A stretch of 64,000 nt of DNA from Burhinus oedicnemus (Eukaryota; Chordata; Aves; Charadriiformes; Burhinidae). A model generated the notes under the pieces. The model did not search any database, was not told where the DNA came from, and was given only the letters and a program-made list of their open reading frames with translations. Below, piece by piece: positions 39,301-51,708 of the stretch. Location of the stretch: contig VFFE01007779.1 of NCBI GenBank assembly GCA_008921705.1, positions 233,862 through 297,861 of the forward strand, written 5' to 3'. The position numbers and the translations under genes were made by a program. Within the stretch, counting starts at the first letter, position 1, and each line of letters starts with the position of its first letter.

Positions 39301-42300
39301 GTAAAAGATCTACCAGTGTTTCAACTAATGCAGATGCAGACTAATTCTTGCAAAGCAGCACACAGACTTTCAGTTCATACCTGCATATGCCTGCATCATC
39401 GCATACTTTATTTTCTGGAATGAAATGTTTAGGCAGCAATTTTGACTGGTGGGGGTGAGGGAAAGAACACTCAGTTTATTCTATTGGGAAGTTACCCAGA
39501 ATATGGTTAGATGAAAACGTTATCATTCTAATTTTAAAAGCAATTTTTAATTGCTGTCAACATCTTACTGGTTTGAACTGCTGATCCTTTGTGGAGATGG
39601 ATAGGCATTAAATGAAAATCCTCTTTCCCTGGCATTATATTATAGAGTTCATATTGACTGCACAGGTTGCATATCATATAAACAGTCATCAGTTCTGCAG
39701 ATAACTTTCCCTCCCCAAAAAAAGAAAGCTAACTTCTCAATGTTTAGGTGTCCTAAGGAAGACTGCAGTGAACTAGAAATGAACGAGCAAGGTAACCAAG
39801 AACTCAAAATTTCAAGCCAATTTAAATAGTGCTGTGGATAAATGCTTACATTTATTTTCCCTGGAGCTCTGAACTCAATTTTGGCTCAATGATGCTTACC
39901 AGTAAAATGAACTTTGCATGACATTATAGCTTTGTGAAGTAGAAAACTGTCCCATGTGGAAAACCAGCACAACTACAATTTGTGGTGTTTGCTGGCTTAG
40001 CTAACACAGCTACCACTTGGGGATTTCTCTTCCAAAATATGTGTTTGACTGTAAGGGATTCGACTTTCATCCTTCTTGTGAAACAATCCTTACCTTCTCA
40101 AACACAAGACAAAAGCATGTTTCCTATTCAAGAATATGGAAAGGAAACTTTGCTCATTTGTATTACAACTAATTGGCTTATTTCCAGACTGTCTTGTCAG
40201 CGTGGAACTATCCCAGTCACTGGGTTTTAGACCCTGTGTACATAATAGTCAAATATGTTCGGTTCATTTAAGAGGCCAACGGAGTATACAAATCCCAGAG
40301 TAAGAGACCGCTATGCAGGTAAGTCGGTCATGCTCAACACAGACCATTTGCCATTGATGAATAACCAATATATCCTAAAGAATATCTCTTTGGAAGAAGC
40401 CACTTCCCAACAGGTCACTATGACAAATACATTGCCTTTAATAGCTGAAGGATAGAAAATACAGACAGAGTATTAAGGACAAAAGTCCACTAATTACAAT
40501 ATTCAGGGATTTCTAATGTTTCATTCCAAAACTGTGAAAACGGCAAAGGCACTTAGGTGGCAATCATCAAAGATGCAGATGCCTGCGTCTCAGTTAGTCA
40601 CCCCTAGACTCTGCAGTCACTGTAAATCTCACCAACAGCACCCATAGAAAGAGTCATCTCCCTATGAAGTACACTGAAATTATAAACTCAGGTGTTTTTT
40701 TCTTAGAAACATGCATTCCCCTTCCTTTGCAGATGTCTATGCTGCAGATCTCATGTTAGGTAGGATGAGTCTCGCTCTGCCTGTCATCGTAGCCTCTACG
40801 AACGTTAAAAGGACTGAACTTTGGCAGGTAAAAAGAAAACCTGTTTTTCAGATATCAACAGATAACAACATATATCAACAGATACCCACTGCTTTCAAAC
40901 AAACTGTTGCTAGAACAATGTTTAAAAAAATAAAAATAAAAATCAATCACTTATCAAGATCCTCTCTCTTATTACCACCGTGTCAGGTCTTGGAAGAATG
41001 TTATCAACACACTACACAAAACTCCCTCTGTTAATAACTGGAATCTTCCAATCTTTTTGAACATCATAAATTTGATGCTATATCTTTCAGGCGATAGGAC
41101 GTTACTGGTTGATGACAGTCATGGTAGCAGGGTGACCTTTGTGTCTGCCTTTTAAGAAAGTCTTCCACACTATGAGCCGATATATGTGACAGGATCCACC
41201 CCAAAACTGGATATTTGTAGGCTACAGTCTTTTACCTGTCATGTTATTCAAAAATCCCTGCTGCACCTGTGAGCCCTTTAACAAGAAGTCAGTGACAGCT
41301 AACTTGGCTTTGCAACCTCTAGACTGACCTCACCGAATAAAATCTTGGCTCTAGAAATTTGTTCCCAGGAGAAGCTTACAATGAACATATTGCCATCTAT
41401 TTTATACATGGATAGAGGGGGCAGGACAGCCTGGGGGAAGGATCAGGAATACAAAAATAAAATAGGTTTTGCTTCTTCCACCCCTGTTATCACTGGATGA
41501 TGTGGTCCTGACACTGTAGCCTTCTGGTTTTGATCAGGGTTGCACCTGCTCTTGGTGTTGAGCCCAGAGCAATTTAGGTCATGAATGGTCTATTTTACAC
41601 ATTGCTGCTGTGGTGGTTACAAACATAAAATGAGATGGACGAACAATGGGAAAAATGGTGAAAGGACACTCACGGTGAAAGCACTGCATCTCTGAAACGC
41701 AGCTCCCTCCCAAATGACCCGAGTAACCTTCAGGATACGCTGCAGGACTCATCTGTTTTCTCTGGATGGATGAATGAACGTCATTTCAGCAGAAGAGCTA
41801 CTGGGGAATGGGAACCTACTGGGATTGGAAAGGCTTTTTTTAAAATAATTGATTTTGCAGGACCTCCTTTGTTCTGAGTCTTTCAGATTTTGCTGTCTTT
41901 CAGTTGAAAATTAAATACAAAATAGTATATAATACAATAAAAGCTGATGTGAAAATCTGGAAAATACATGCATTAAGTAATTTTACACTGTTGGTAGGCT
42001 TTTCTACTAAGAGCTTTAGGACTGCAAAAATAACCATCACTTGTTTCTAAAAAGCAAGGAAGAGTTTGTCAGGTCATACACCCAAGAGCTAAATTACTAG
42101 TCAGTGATAAAATTGCAGACAGAAGTCAGTATTTCTTGTTGCTGTCTATCTCATACAGTGCACATCACATTTGAAGCCACTGTTTACCAAATCTTCTCTT
42201 CAAAAAATCCACACAAAATACAGTAGAAAAGGTAGCTTAGGAGAAGGAGAAAAAAAAAAAGTAAGTCAGGGAGAGAAACACCTTATTTTCCTGTTTATTG

Positions 42301-43215
42301 TTTCTCCATATCCTCCCAGCTCCTCCCAATCTGATCACTGCTGCTAGCTGCTATACTACTTCAATCGTCCACGTGAATAATAAGAAAATCATAATCATGG
42401 TTGTCTCAGGTGATTTTTGCAAAGTTTAAGAGGAAAATAATCTCTTGAGCAAAAACTGCATCAAGTGTAAGAAATAAAGGCAGGTTTTCCCCAGATGCTT
42501 ATTGCTTGGGGGAGGAGGGAGAGGGATGAGGTGGAAGGAGACGGGGGTTATTTGGGGTTGGAGGGCTTTATAACTTAATGTCTATGTCCTGGGACTCCTC
42601 CCAAGAAATGCATTTCTGCAAACAGAACCCTGCAAGAGTAGATTTTTATCCATCTGAAACACGCTTATTGTATATTCGTATACCTTGAGCAATAGCACAG
42701 AAAATAAAAGCCTGGGGTTTTTGTTTAGGTTTGCCGGGAGAGCACTTAAATCTTTCAGGAAAGGCTGCATTTCAATACTGCAGCAAATGAACAGACTCCA
42801 GCCTATCTCCCATCACAGCCACGCACACCACGAGTTCTTAAAGGAACTTATAGATGAACTAAACAGAAATAGTTCATCATTTCTTGGTTCAGCAGTTCCC
42901 TCATGCCAGAAGCAAGCAACAGACATCTCATAGTCTCAAAATATACTGCAGTCATTTTTTTAATTGAGTTCTATAAAAAGAGCTAAGCACTAATCAACAC
43001 CATATGTTATTCAATTAGCTAGTAATACATATCTATTTCTCAAGCCTGTACTAACATAATAGAGCACTTTGAGTGGTTTGGAACTATTTAAAGGCCAAGT
43101 AATTAATTTGCAAACATCAGCTTCTAAAAATCTGAGAAGCACTACTGTGGTGACTTACAGCCAGAGCCAAGCCATGAAAACTCCCTCATTTGCTTTTTAT
43201 TCAATCCGTTTTCAG

Positions 43216-43325
43216 AGATGGTCCTTGCGAAGACACAGATTTCTGCCTAAAATAGGGCCAAATAAAGACACGGGTTCAGCTGCGTGTCTGGTACCCAGGC
43301 CGCAAGGGATGCTCTTCCCATGCAG
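43216..43325 (+). other. Candidate spliced exon on the antisense strand
   Basis: A pyrimidine-rich tract ending gttttcag stops at 43215 and a CAG|GTAAAG donor follows 43325. The 110 bp between lie in a CpG-richer patch: nine CpGs at 43207-43370 counted by eye in a CpG-poor region. It resembles no known protein. If real, it would be an antisense noncoding exon of the host gene. Splice-like pairs also arise by chance. Confidence 0.25.
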
Positions 43326-46300
43326 GTAAAGCAAGCTGTTTGCGTCGCCTCACCTCCCCCTCCGTCAGCGGTATCTCATGTACAGACCTTGTATAGAACG
43401 CAGTAGTTAAAATGGCAAAAGGCATAGCTAGTGCAGCTATGAAGGCTCCAAGAAAATTTGTTGTTCTTATGCACCCCGAAGTGTATTATTTTTTCCATAT
43501 TCTTGATTTCCACATTTGGGAGTCCCACTCGTAGCCTCGAAACTCCTGTCAATGGCACTTTGAGTTGGCTGGGCTTTAAAAGAAGGGAGAGAAGGGTACG
43601 ATTGCAATTCAGACTGCCTCTGGTAGACAAGACTTTGGTTTTAGCATTATTTCTGAGAAGGTCAGTAGTACTGGTTTTAAAGGTCAGGAAAAAAAATTGC
43701 AGGTTTTTCAAGTTATTAACTTTAAGCAACATATAAATTAGACCATTTAGCAGGGTCCAGAGACAAATGTAAAGAAAAAAGGATGTGCAACGGGACAAGA
43801 TGACAACTGATCTTTTTCTACAGAACTGCTGAAATTTTGTAGGTATTGGAATTACTTTTGATTTCATAAATAAAAGTCACCTCTTTCAGCCTCTCTGGAG
43901 GCTGATGTGAAATCAGCCTACAGCCTGTCATCCAGATATCCTGTAACTGCCATATTCCACCTTAAAGACCTTTACTTTTCTTAGTACCTAAATATCCCAT
44001 CAAGTCTTTGTATCTCAGCAGAAAGCAAGAGCACGAACAGTTGTTTGGGCATAAAAAGCAACTCATTTTTGTTCTTAACACTCCAATACAACCACTATCT
44101 ACCACTGTATCCAAGCAGGTAGTTTTTAAAACATCCTTAAGTTTCAGTTAGTGTTTGCCTCTATTTTGTTGATAGGTTATCTCTTTGGCAACACAAATCA
44201 CTTTTTTTTTATTCCTTTTTTTGTTAAGTATTTTGGCAATATGGTTATGAAAACACATCTGCAAAATGAAACAGAAAAAGAATTAAAAGGCAAGTCATGT
44301 GAATGAGCTCTGTGGGAATTCTGCTTAAAAAACAACCAAAAAACCACCCCCCAAAAAACACTGCAAAATAACAAATGATAATTTTGAGTCAGATAGTTCG
44401 TCCCCTACAATCCTTATTATGCATATAAAATGCAGCCATCAGACACTGAATATAATAAAATAAACTGGCAATAAATATAGTTATGGTGGGGAAGAAGGAA
44501 TTAAAGGTCACAAGCAAGGAATTACTAAAATTCAGGTTTTTTATTTTTATTTTTTTTTAAATTTAGGAGGAATGTCAGAAGTTTGTGTTTTGTACTTTTA
44601 TCACATAAGCAATTTCAAAATTATTATTTTCTTGCAGCTTTCAAGATAATTTCTCAAGATTGCCAGAGTTCTATGATTTGAATTCTCAAACCCTCTCAGG
44701 CCCTGGGAAACAGCAATGTTGACCACATACAAAACCAGCTAGAAGTTAGAAGCCAATCTCCTCCCTCTTGTTACACTTTTGTTTTAGGTAGTTGCTATGT
44801 GGATATTTTTTAAACAAAAGGCACTTAAAACAAAAGAACTGTGAAAGAGCAAAAGAGCAATTTTAGTGCTTCAATCAGTTATCCTTTGGAAAAAAATTCC
44901 AGATCAAACAAAACATTATATGTTTTTTCTCCCTGTAAATGCACTTCCACAAACACCAGTGTTAAAAAAAGCTTGAGGTATTAGGGCTTATATTTGAATA
45001 TTATCATTTATACTTTTACAAAAGTAATTGTTTTTTCAGATTATCTGTTCATTATAAAACATTCAGGTAGCTCTGGCAGCATTTACAAGTGTAGGGATTT
45101 TTTATTATTATTTTATTGCTTCATTACACCCACTGGGCCATTTAATGTTGAGTTTAATAGAGAGCAGACCATTTTCCAAGCAATGCAAACACATCAAGGT
45201 GAAAGTCTGTTGTGTTTGGAAAGGTTAGCGGATGCTTTCGCAAGCGCATGTGAAAGTTATTGTCATTTATCTCATTCTTGCACCTTTGGATTGCATTCTC
45301 CTTAACAAAGAAGATGCATTTAATACAGCATTCATGGCAACAGGAACATAATTTCTGCTAGTTTACAGCATGTGTTTATTTGGGGCAGACCATGCAGAGT
45401 TTTAGTTGAGGAGTATAAACATATTGTATATAACTTAAAAAGCATATTCTCTGTCACGTCTTGATAGCCAGCGTCTTTGTTATGGTATCTGAGACTGATA
45501 CAATGTTCTTCCATGTCAACTACACGTTTACCTCAATCTCTTCATCAATACTGGGAATTTAGAGATAAATGTCTAGCAAACCAGACTATCCTTGACACGT
45601 ATCGGTAAAAAAATCTGAAAGACAAATTGGAAGATTTGGACCTTTTTATGTTTCCCCAGGATGACACAGTGTCCTACAGCAGCAACTAAAGCCGTTTGTT
45701 ACAGTCACACAAGGCCAACATAGGGCTTCACTTATGCAGCTGGGGAATTATTTTAACATAAAGCCTATCTGTGTCATATTTCTAATAACCTTTTCATCAC
45801 AGTACCCAGATGTAAATGCATTTATAGAAGTGCTTATGCATCAAAAATGAAAATGTGCAAAAGGAATCTAATTATTGAAAACAGAAACTGGGATGATTTA
45901 TTTTTTATTTGGGATAGATTCAGTTGATTCATATGAGTGAATGCAAATGTACTTTTAAGGTTTGATTGCTACAGTCTCATAGGGTGAGCGTAAATCCTAG
46001 TGTTCATCCAGGACAATGTATCAGGACCTAAGAGGACATACTGAGCAATGAGATATAGCGGTAACTTATTCCCTGCATTACTTTCTCACGAGTGTAATTC
46101 ACTCCGCTCTGTTGAATCATATGTGGAAAATGAGGGTAGGGGACATTGGGGAGAATTTTCTATATTTTTAATGAGTTACACACGTGAAAATAGCTTTTAA
46201 GGTAAGTATAAGGGGAGGATTTGAAATTATTTCTGTAAGTTTTTATTGATCCAAAATCTCTGAAATATGTTAACTATTTACAATTTGGACACATACAGCT

Positions 46301-46374
46301 CAATAATAGAAATATAGAGATACAGGAAAACATGGACAAACTAGAGACTTCAAGTCACTACCTCCTCTCCGACG

Positions 46375-46446
46375 CAGGGACTGCTGCTTCACTTTGCTTG
46401 TAAAAATCAGTCCCTGTTTCAAGTTGCTGATTTTACAAGGCAGTCC
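46375..46446. other. Interlocking inverted repeats
   Basis: Arms 46375-46383 and 46408-46416 are perfect 9-bp complements (cagggactg/cagtccctg). Arms 46397-46410 and 46427-46439 pair over 13 bp with one bulged A. A six-base cagtcc at 46441-46446 can also pair with 46378-46383. The helices overlap and interleave, giving alternative or pseudoknot-like folds. Confidence 0.8.
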
Positions 46447-49318
46447 AACAATATCTTCCAGAATCTAGAAAATTACCAGAGAAGCCCAGGAACTTACTGG
46501 ACACATTAATCAATGATGGTGCCTTACTATTGCTAAAATACAAACCAGGCTTCTAAAATGGGAAAGGTTTTTCAGTTTTGCAGAAATATATATATATCTC
46601 TATTTATATATCTTTTCTGCTCAAAGTTGTCTTGGACCACTGCCTTCAGGATTCTACCACCACATTATTTTTTTGTTAAGCTTTATACAGTGTGGGTCGC
46701 TAATAATTAAATGGCATCAGTGTTTACTTCTGAAACACCTTCACATGACTGGAAGACATTATTTGTCCTAAAAACTGTATTTCAGAAGAAGAATCATGGA
46801 AATTATGGGAATAAGAGTGCACACACACAGAGAAAGTAGAATAGCTGATGCTTTCCAGCCTTCTCTGGGAGACCTTCGCAGCAGTACTGCTCCTATTGCA
46901 CTTTGCGGCCGATGCTTATAACGCAGACCCATAACTGCTGCTCTTGGGAAGCCTGAGCACTTTGCTCAGCAAAAACGACTGCTGCTGAGTCTGTAAAATA
47001 TTTCCAGCTCCACTGGCCATCTGCAGTCTCTCTCGACCTGTCAGGATACGTTGAAGCTGTGGGAAAACCTCTGAGAAGACATGCATGGTAGAACTTAAAG
47101 CTCTGTAAGACCTATGAAGTTTCTTCCTTCAGCCATGCCAATTCAGATGAGGCAGCTTATAATCTCTATTAAACATAGGACAAGTTTATAAAATCCCTGG
47201 GACTTGCGCAACTACTTAATTTTTCAGAGTAATAGCTCAACTTTGCATTAAAATATTCATTAGCGCTGAAGGTCACTTAAGACTACCGAATAAAACATAT
47301 ATGATGTTTTCAGAATTAACCATTTTGAAACATGATTTTATGACAAAAGGTTAGAAGGCCTCACAAAATAATAAATGGCCCAATATTTCAAGGCTTTTTA
47401 TCTCAGAATTACCTTCTCTGATTAACCTCATCATCTAAAACATTGCACCTCACTGGACATGTACAAGACTTCAATCTAAATGAACTTTTTCGGAAAAGTT
47501 CGGTAAGTGTTAAATACGAGGGTAGTAGTGACTCTTAGCTACTGACAGAGCTTTACAATATTGCATTCCTTCCACTAAAAATCAGATATCTAACTGAATC
47601 CATTTTCCTAAAATGGCAAGATAAACATACTCCTGTCAGGATGACAGCCACCGAAGTCAGCAGCATTACATTGGCATAAAAGCAGTGCAAGAAAAGCAGA
47701 ATCAGATCCCCATTTTCCTTCTACCTAGAAATTCATACAGTGATTTCAGCATCTCAGCAGTCACCATAATTTCTGCAGTTCTTGCTAAGCATTATAGAAA
47801 CTGTCACTTTCTAAATTTATGGTATCTTTTACAGCCTGGGTTAAAGAACACTTAAAGCACTTTCAGTGTTTGATATACCTCTACTCTAGAAGAATAGAAA
47901 TGAGACTCTTATTAATTTAGACCCAGACTACAAGACTATTCACACTAGCAGTCTCAAAGAATTTTAATGGGATTACCTGCATGACTAAGAACTTCTATGA
48001 CAAAAGCTTTGCAGGACTGCAAAGCATTTCTAATCAGGAAAGGGAAACATTTAATGATGAAAAAGTACAAAGATGACAATAGCTAAAACTTCATTGTTGA
48101 CTGTATGACTCACAAGGCTGCAATATATTCACTATTCATTTAATGAATAACTGACCAATCAGCTGGTTTTAGTTTCCTGAAAAGATCTGTAAGGCAATAA
48201 AAATCCAAATGATGTCAAATTACTAATTCTGTTGTAAACCTTGATACTGTCAGGTTTGTTTCTTCCCTGAAAAATTTCTTCTTTAATAGAAGAAAAATTG
48301 TTGCACTATGGGCAATCGAGATTAAAAAAAAAAAAATTATATATATATATCACTCAATACACATTCATTTACTTTTGTTTCATTTTGTTGGCAATCCATT
48401 TGAAATCTTTGTCACATTTTCATTTTGTATGTCACAGAGGCATATGAAAACACTGAATGCAAGCAAAGCCATCAAAAACAAAGCCTAAAACCAAACAACT
48501 GAACAAGTGACCTTCCCCTAAGCCACTGCACACAAAAGACTACTCCATCCTACCCCTCATTTCCCTAGTTTAGACAAAATCATCATTCTTTTACTTAACA
48601 TTATTTAAATCTGGCCCAATAATGTCATTTGCAATCAACACTCACTGTCAGGAGCAAATAGGAATGGCTTACCTTGCAGTATAGCAGTGTTATCCACTTC
48701 AGCATGCCCTGCTCCTACAGTACGTACACATCTGGAACCAACACACACTCACTGTCATCAACTGCTTTTCACAAATCAGTTTATCGATCGCTACACTTAT
48801 TGCTCTTCATTGACTGCACCTCGTTGCACATTACTGCTCTCCTGCTGTTTCAGCAAATTCTGAAACTTCTATTGCAATGACAATTCACACACAAACCAAG
48901 GCAATGATCCTTTATACTGGATACTTCTTACTGTATCAAGACTTTTTGCAGTGATCTGCATTTATTTAAGAAAAAATAATTTTTCCATTACAATTGCAAG
49001 CTCTTTACCCAAAAACAAGCAGCAAGGGGTTTTTTTCCCCCTTGTAGCACACTATGATTTATAGCTTTACTGCTTTATAACAGACACTTTTTTTCAGTAT
49101 TGAAGAATTCAAAGATCTATAACACACAAATAACCAGCCACATCACTTTAGGAAGTTAATCATTCTGAATGGCCACCAACCACTTGGGAGACTACAAGCA
49201 CCTTTTTTGAAACATCACCTGCCACAAAGCACACTTCTTTCTGTCCTGCCAACTAATTTCAACCCTAGTGTGGGATAAATAACTTCAAGAAGGACAGGAA
49301 AGTTGCATTTGTTGCATG

Positions 49319-49369
49319 TACTTATGTATACATAAGTAATATATATATGTATCTATATATATAGATACA
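49319..49369. repeat. Two adjacent perfect palindromes
   Basis: A 20-bp perfect palindrome at 49319-49338 (centre gtatac) is followed, nine bases later, by a 22-bp perfect palindrome at 49348-49369 (centre tatatata). Both are AT-rich and could extrude as cruciforms. Confidence 0.9.
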
Positions 49370-49994
49370 CATATCTGAGGCTTTTGAAAGAGGTATCAAT
49401 AGGGTCATTTCAGCAAACCATTTGGGGTCAAAAATCACTGGAAACTTTCTCACAAAGAACTTGGCCAAAATCAACGTTTTTCACACAAACAAGGTGACAA
49501 TGTTGTTTTGAGCTTTCCTTGCACAAACTTAAATTTTAATGAGAAGGAAGAGCAAAAGCCTCTGGGTCCTTTGGCCCAAACTAAGTCATTATGTTTCAAA
49601 TTTTGTTCAGTACAAGAATGCGCTCATATTACAGCTAGTTAGTTAGATGATTGTGATACTGGCTATACAGGTGCTCAACACTGTTATGGGTTTAAGGCAG
49701 GAGATGAAGCAACCACCACTTTTCCTGCTGTCACCGTTTCAACCATCAAAAGAGACAGCAGAAGGTGGGTGGATTTTCTCTGAGAGCAAGCCTACCAGAA
49801 GCACGAGTGCCCCAGTGACAAAGTATGAAATTAAAGAAAGCAGCCAACAGCCTAGCTATGAGCAAGTTTCACAGTGTGTCGTGGTTTAACACCAGCCAGC
49901 AACCAGGACCACGCAGCTGCTTGCTCAGTTTGGATGCAGAAGAAAATTGGAAAAGTAAAAGTGAGGGAAAACTCATTGGTTGAGATAAAGACAG

Positions 49995-50000
49995 TTTAAT
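49995..50000 (-). terminator. LTR poly(A) signal
   Basis: ATTAAA on the minus strand, about 215 bp downstream of the LTR TATA box and before the U5-like end. In sense with the host gene it could cause premature polyadenylation, but this is not shown. Confidence 0.55.
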
Positions 50001-50213
50001 AAGTAAAGCAAAAACCTCACATGCAAGCAAAGCAAAACAAGGAATTCATACACTAATTCTGTCCTGGTTCATGCCCAAACCATGACAACTTCCCATCAGC
50101 AGGCAGGTGTTCAGCCATCTCCTGGAAAGCAGGGCTCCATCAAATGCAATGGTTACTTGGGAAGACAAATGCCATCACTCCAAACATTCCCCCTTCCTTC
50201 TTCTTGCCCCAGC

Positions 50214-50221
50214 TTTATATA
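50214..50221 (-). promoter_or_regulatory. LTR TATA box
   Basis: TATATAAA on the minus strand, about 250 bp inside the LTR from its 5' end and upstream of the ATTAAA signal. It is well formed, but activity is unknown. Confidence 0.65.
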
Positions 50222-50965
50222 CTGAGTGTGATTTCACATGGTACGGAATAGCCTTTTGGTCAGTTGGGGTCAGCTGTCCCAGCTGTGTCCCCTCCCAACT
50301 TCTTGTGCCCTCACAGCGTACTTACTTGCAGGGCTGTATGAGGAGCAGAAAAGGTCTTGATTGATTAGCAACAGCCAAAAACCACCATTTCTCATCCCAA
50401 ATCCCAAACATAACACTATACCAGTTGCTAGTAAGAAAGTCAACTCTATCCCAGCTGAAACCATGACATAGTGGCACAGTATTTTGTCACACCTGTGAAC
50501 ATAGCACAGGATTTTCTTCTTCTGAGAGCGCATTTTGGCAACAAAGGTATTACACTGACAAACGATGAACCAAGTTCCTTTTATTTCTGCCTGCAGGAGT
50601 CTTTTGCTCACTATAGAGATAAAAACCAAAAACCTTGACAAAATGTACAATCAAACATGGTAAATTCTGGCATAAAACAATATAACAAAACCAAGCTATT
50701 CCATCCCTGAGGTTTCTCTCACATGGACTTTGCAGAGTTCATCCTTTAGATCTGAACTTTTGGGCTCCACCAATTTGCAGGATTAAGGAAAGAAGCAGAG
50801 GACCCCAGAGGCAGACACTTGATGATGCTACCTACCTCCATAACCAGTGACATTTCTGAGCATGGATGCACGGACTTTCCATTATCACCATACAGAACAA
50901 GAACCCACTCTACTAACAGTTCATCAGTAAAGGCAAAGAAGAAGGAAGAAGGGGTGGGGGAAGGG

Positions 50966-50990
50966 GATGTGTGTGTGTATATATACATGA
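50966..50990. repeat. TG/TA microsatellite
   Basis: A short gtgtgtgtgtatatatac stretch. Similar short TA-rich stretches lie at 46588-46612 and 48337-48350. Confidence 0.75.
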
Positions 50991-51676
50991 AGATATGCAA
51001 TTAGAGGCAATCCACTTTGCTATTGTAGAAGTTAAGCTCGGTAAGGTTTGGTGTCCTTTTTAATTACAGTAACTCTATAAATTGTGGGACATTCAAATCT
51101 TAGAACTGCACTTCAAGATTATGCCAATGAACAAACAGAAAGGAGAGTACCATAAGGCTGACCTTTAGGAAACTCATGAAGTCAAAACTCATATTTTCTT
51201 ATCAATCCCATGGGTTATCTCCTTGCAGATACTCAAATTTGATTCCGATTTCTTCTTTATGAGCACCTCTGCATTAAACTTGGCCAGAACATGCAGTCCA
51301 CTTTTTTAACAAATGTAATGTCCTCAGCTATGGCTATGTGATACACCAAAGCTTATTGGTTTCTCACATTTGTTTCCACACTCACTTTCACATTTGTTTC
51401 TCACTCTGCTTTTGCATCATTTCCACCAAGCTGATTTGCTAACTTAGTGTTGCTAATCACTCACATAAGCTTCCCTAAAAATACTGCAAAGATAGCTTTA
51501 TTCCTGGAGCATTTATGTTTCATGCTTCCTCCCAGTTCCTCATATCAAATGGCTGCATCTGAAGCTGACCATTTACTTTAGGCTGCAGAAAAGTCCTGTC
51601 CTGCCCCACTCCCAGTTAGTCCAACAGCCCCAACTGCTTCCATACTGTGAGATACAATCCCCCTTCTCCAAGCGGA

Positions 51677-51708
51677 TTCATCACACAGAACTCTTCATCA
51701 CACAGAAC
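51677..51708. repeat. 15-bp duplication
   Basis: ttcatcacacagaac occurs at 51677-51691 and 51694-51708 with no change and two bases between. It is a local duplication. Confidence 0.9.

Larger units (their letters stand above)
49877..50468 (-). mobile_element. Solo LTR of an avian endogenous retrovirus
   Basis: The element is 592 bp and, read on the minus strand, starts TGTCATGGTTTCAGCTGGGA and ends in a GTTAAACCACGACA-type terminus, so it has the TG...CA ends of an LTR. TATATAAA lies at 50221-50214 and ATTAAA at 50000-49995, in the right order for promoter and poly(A) signal. The flanks are CAGTG (49872-49876) and TAGTG (50469-50473), a plausible 5-bp target duplication with one change. No internal retroviral sequence is present, so it is a solo LTR left by recombination. 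It lies in the same orientation as the host exon. The class is uncertain; a 5-bp duplication would fit ERVL. Confidence 0.88.

Noticed and set aside
40711..41034. 107-codon plus-strand frame
   Set aside because: No domain or splice context is seen, and the end is Lys/Ile-rich low-complexity sequence; chance is the simplest explanation.
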